Below are positions 5,497-6,233 of a DNA stretch of 6,233 nt, piece by piece. Location: assembly GCA_017411125.1 (NCBI GenBank), contig JAFPNP010000302.1, positions 1-6,233 on the forward strand, read 5' to 3'. A model generated the notes under the pieces. The model saw only the letters and a list, made by a program, of their open reading frames with translations, was not told where the DNA came from and did not search any database. The stretch's first letter is position 1, and each line of letters opens with the position of its first letter. Origin of the DNA: Kiritimatiellia bacterium (GTDB taxonomy: Bacteria > Verrucomicrobiota > Kiritimatiellia > RFP12 > UBA1067). A program made the translations under genes and the position numbers.

Positions 5497-5525
5497 ATGA
5501 TGCCATAATTGGCGTTTGAAATCAA
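5497..5525 (-). promoter_or_regulatory. Promoter of the 50-aa gene
   Basis: Minus strand TTGATT (5525-5520), exactly 17 nt, then CATCAT (5502-5497), with TATGG directly before the -10 giving an extended -10 (TG-N). The start is predicted near 5490. It has the same architecture as the three promoters at 5925-6145. Confidence 0.65.
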
Positions 5526-5557
5526 GGGCGATCCGCGCCGGATGGCGCGGGTCGCCC
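5526..5557 (-). terminator. Strong GC-rich stem-loop after the 99-aa gene
   Basis: GGGCGA (5526-5531) and CCGCGCC (5533-5539) pair with GGCGCGG (5544-5550) and TCGCCC (5552-5557) around a GGAT loop: 14 positions with one non-Watson-Crick pair (T5532/G5551, a G-U wobble only in a plus-strand RNA). It starts 7 nt beyond the 99-aa stop and abuts the -35 of the next promoter. The following T-run is weak (CTTGATTTC), so it is either a poor intrinsic terminator or a 3'-end stabiliser. Confidence 0.5.
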
Positions 5558-5564
5558 CGTCGGG

Positions 5565-5864
5565 TCAGCTGTGGAGCCAGAGGTCGTACCAGTAGTCGTA
5601 CTTGGTCCCGTAGAGCCTCGCGAGCTCGCGGAACACGATCTCGCGCTGGACCGACTCGCTGCAGTCGCAGATGTCGTAGAAGTTCTCTCCGCCGTGCATC
5701 CTGCGGTTCACCTCCGCGAAGGTCACGTCCTTGCGGAAGTCGCCGATCATCGGCTTCTCCTCCGGGCACGTCCGCAGAAGCCATGCTCGTATCCTGCGCT
5801 CCGCGCCCTTGGGGTCGGCGAGGGGCTTGCGCCCGCCCGCGCCGTTGTTGTTCTTCTTGCTCAT
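5565..5864 (-). CDS. Hypothetical protein, 99 aa
   Basis: I do not recognise this protein. The N-terminus is low-complexity and basic (MSKKNNNGAGGRKPLADPKG). The rest looks folded, with EVNRRMHGGENFYDICDCSES at about 51-71 and an aromatic-rich C-terminus (FRELARLYGTKYDYWYDLWLHS). Cys are at 33, 66 and 68. No transmembrane segment or signal peptide is visible. The start at 5864 has AAAGGAA about 7 nt upstream. An in-frame ATG at 5924 overlaps the -10 box at 5925-5930 and is not used if that promoter is right. It has its own promoter and a stem-loop after the stop. The ribosome-binding leader resembles that of the 50-aa gene, but the two have separate promoters. Confidence 0.7.
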   Translation of the reverse strand: MSKKNNNGAGGRKPLADPKGAERRIRAWLLRTCPEEKPMIGDFRKDVTFAEVNRRMHGGENFYDICDCSESVQREIVFRELARLYGTKYDYWYDLWLHS

Positions 5865-5924
5865 CGTCTGTTCCTTTCTGTTTTGTCCCGGAAGGCCTAT
5901 CCCTCCGTTGTTTTTCACGCCCAT

Positions 5925-5953
5925 ACTATGCCGTAACTCCGCGACGACATCAA
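5925..5953 (-). promoter_or_regulatory. Promoter of the 99-aa gene
   Basis: Minus strand TTGATG (5953-5948), 17 nt, then CATAGT (5930-5925), preceded by AGGCCGC. The start near 5918 gives a leader of about 54 nt. It shares the GCGGA-T-TTACGGCATA-type core with the copy at 6117-6145, so the two are repeated sequences as well as promoters. Confidence 0.65.
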
Positions 5954-5954
5954 G

Positions 5955-5987
5955 CGGCCTCTTGAAAATATATAATCTTTTAGGCCG
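5955..5987. repeat. Inverted repeat between divergent promoters
   Basis: CGGCCT (5955-5960) and AGGCCG (5982-5987) are perfect complements around a 21-nt AT-rich centre that includes AAAA and TTTT able to extend the stem. The repeat fills the space between the -35 boxes of the leftward (5948-5953) and rightward (5988-5993) promoters, almost symmetrically. It could be an operator or simply two copies of the AGGCCG-TTG promoter module facing apart. Confidence 0.45.
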
Positions 5988-6016
5988 TTGACTATGATGC
6001 CGCGCTATGGCATAAT
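5988..6016 (+). promoter_or_regulatory. Strong rightward promoter with extended -10
   Basis: TTGACT (5988-5993), exactly 17 nt, then CATAAT (6011-6016), with TG one base before the -10 (an extended -10). This is the best sigma-70-type match in the region. No coding sequence with a ribosome-binding site follows on the plus strand; the start near 6023 would yield an RNA opposite the structured element at 6036-6110. Confidence 0.6.
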
Positions 6017-6035
6017 GGACGTGGTGCTTACTTGC

Positions 6036-6110
6036 CGAGGGGCGGATCGCCGTGCGACTCGATTCTTCGCCACCCCTCGCGGGGGCGCGAATCAAGTCCC
6101 TATCCCATCG
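6036..6110 (-). ncRNA. Candidate structured RNA with pseudoknot, or long 5' leader
   Basis: Read as minus-strand RNA from a predicted start near 6110. Stem 1 pairs 6098-6089 with 6065-6056 (10 bp, one G-U). Stem 2 pairs 6079-6070 with 6045-6036 (10 bp, one G-U). Stem 2's first strand lies in the loop of stem 1, so together they form an H-type pseudoknot with loops of 9, 4 and 10 nt. In the plus-strand RNA both wobbles become A-C mismatches, which points to the minus strand. A local hairpin (CCCC 6084-6081 with GGGG 6076-6073, loop GCGA) competes with stem 2, so the element could be bistable. There is no ORF in it. It could be a small RNA or the distal leader of the 99-aa gene. It matches no riboswitch I know. 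Confidence 0.4.
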
Positions 6111-6116
6111 TCCGAC

Positions 6117-6145
6117 AGTATGCCGTAATTCCGCAAGCATAGCAA
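6117..6145 (-). promoter_or_regulatory. Leftward promoter upstream of the structured RNA
   Basis: Minus strand TTGCTA (6145-6140), 17 nt, then CATACT (6122-6117), preceded by AAAGGCCG. It repeats the 5925-5953 promoter, including the GCGGA and TTACGGCATA positions. The start is predicted near 6110. Confidence 0.58.
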
Positions 6146-6155
6146 CGGCCTTTTT
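6122..6155 (+). terminator. Possible weak terminator for the rightward transcript
   Basis: GCCGT (6122-6126) and ACGGC (6145-6149) can pair, followed by CTTTTT (6150-6155). The stem is short with an 18-nt loop, so it would be weak. If real, it bounds a plus-strand RNA of about 130 nt from the promoter at 5988-6016. The same bases serve as the leftward promoter. Confidence 0.22.
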
Positions 6156-6233
6156 CATAGTTTTTTCGATCCTCCCTTCGGGGCCTTCTTCGCCGCGTCC
6201 GCGCACCGCTTCGCGCCAGCGGCGGCGACGTCC
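6155..6233 (-). CDS. 3' end of an unidentified gene (partial)
   Basis: On the minus strand one frame is open from the window edge to a TGA at 6157-6155, giving 26 codons ending ADAAKKAPKGGSKKL. The Lys/Ala/Gly-rich, high-GC tail looks like a protein C-terminus, and the next promoter begins 9 nt beyond the stop, as expected at a gene boundary. Too little is visible to identify it. Chance openness in GC-rich DNA is possible. Confidence 0.38.
   Translation of the reverse strand, partial: DVAAAGAKRCADAAKKAPKGGSKKL

Noticed and set aside
5865..6206. N-terminal extension of the 99-aa protein to 213 aa
   Set aside because: The frame is open through three promoters and the pseudoknot region. The translation lacks protein-like character there, and a ribosome-binding site supports the ATG at 5864.
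1..6233. CRISPR array, tRNA, rRNA or insertion sequence
   Set aside because: I saw no regularly spaced repeats, no cloverleaf-type sequence, no transposase frame and no terminal inverted repeats with target duplications.

Overview
The window comes from a moderately GC-rich, probably strictly anaerobic, fermenting bacterium. This rests on a fermentative D-lactate dehydrogenase, a class I hybrid-cluster protein (Hcp), two ferredoxin-type proteins and a Crp/Fnr-type regulator in one compact locus. The Hcp, ferredoxin, cupin and regulator sequences resemble, from memory, versions common in anaerobic gut bacteria such as Clostridia. I cannot fix the phylum from this sequence.

Left part (1-4401, all on the minus strand). 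Reading leftwards from a promoter near 4436-4464, one tight operon encodes: a 252-aa two-cluster ferredoxin-domain protein; a double-cupin reading frame interrupted by an in-frame TAG; a 62-aa single [4Fe-4S] ferredoxin; Hcp (529 aa, all hybrid-cluster ligands present); and a DUF488/YeaO-like protein whose start overlaps the hcp stop. ldhA follows. It is cut by the window edge and has its own promoter, embedded in the 3' end of the DUF488 gene.

Control point (4400-4508). A Crp/Fnr regulator is encoded divergently on the plus strand (4508-5185). A perfect 18-bp palindrome, ATGTTGGCACGCCAACAT, lies between it and the operon. A degenerate copy lies upstream of ldhA at exactly the same distance from the -10 box. 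Both sites fall near -41.5, the class II activator position, and the two promoters share a similar 23-nt -10/leader segment. The simplest reading is that the regulator activates both the Hcp operon and ldhA and probably represses itself. That would couple nitric oxide/redox defence to a lactate electron sink.

Right part (5186-6233). This holds two unrecognised small minus-strand genes (50 and 99 aa), each with a strong ribosome-binding site and a promoter of the form TTGNNN-N17-CATNNT. A long stem-loop followed by seven T (minus strand) ends the 50-aa transcript. The 290-nt gap at 5865-6154 holds three promoters, two leftward and one rightward, built on a repeated AGGCCG-TTG module. It also holds a stretch that, as minus-strand RNA, can form two interleaved 10-bp stems (an H-type pseudoknot), each with one G-U wobble that would be an A-C mismatch on the other strand. 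This is a candidate structured RNA, with a candidate antisense transcript opposite it. The last 79 nt probably hold the 3' end of another minus-strand gene.
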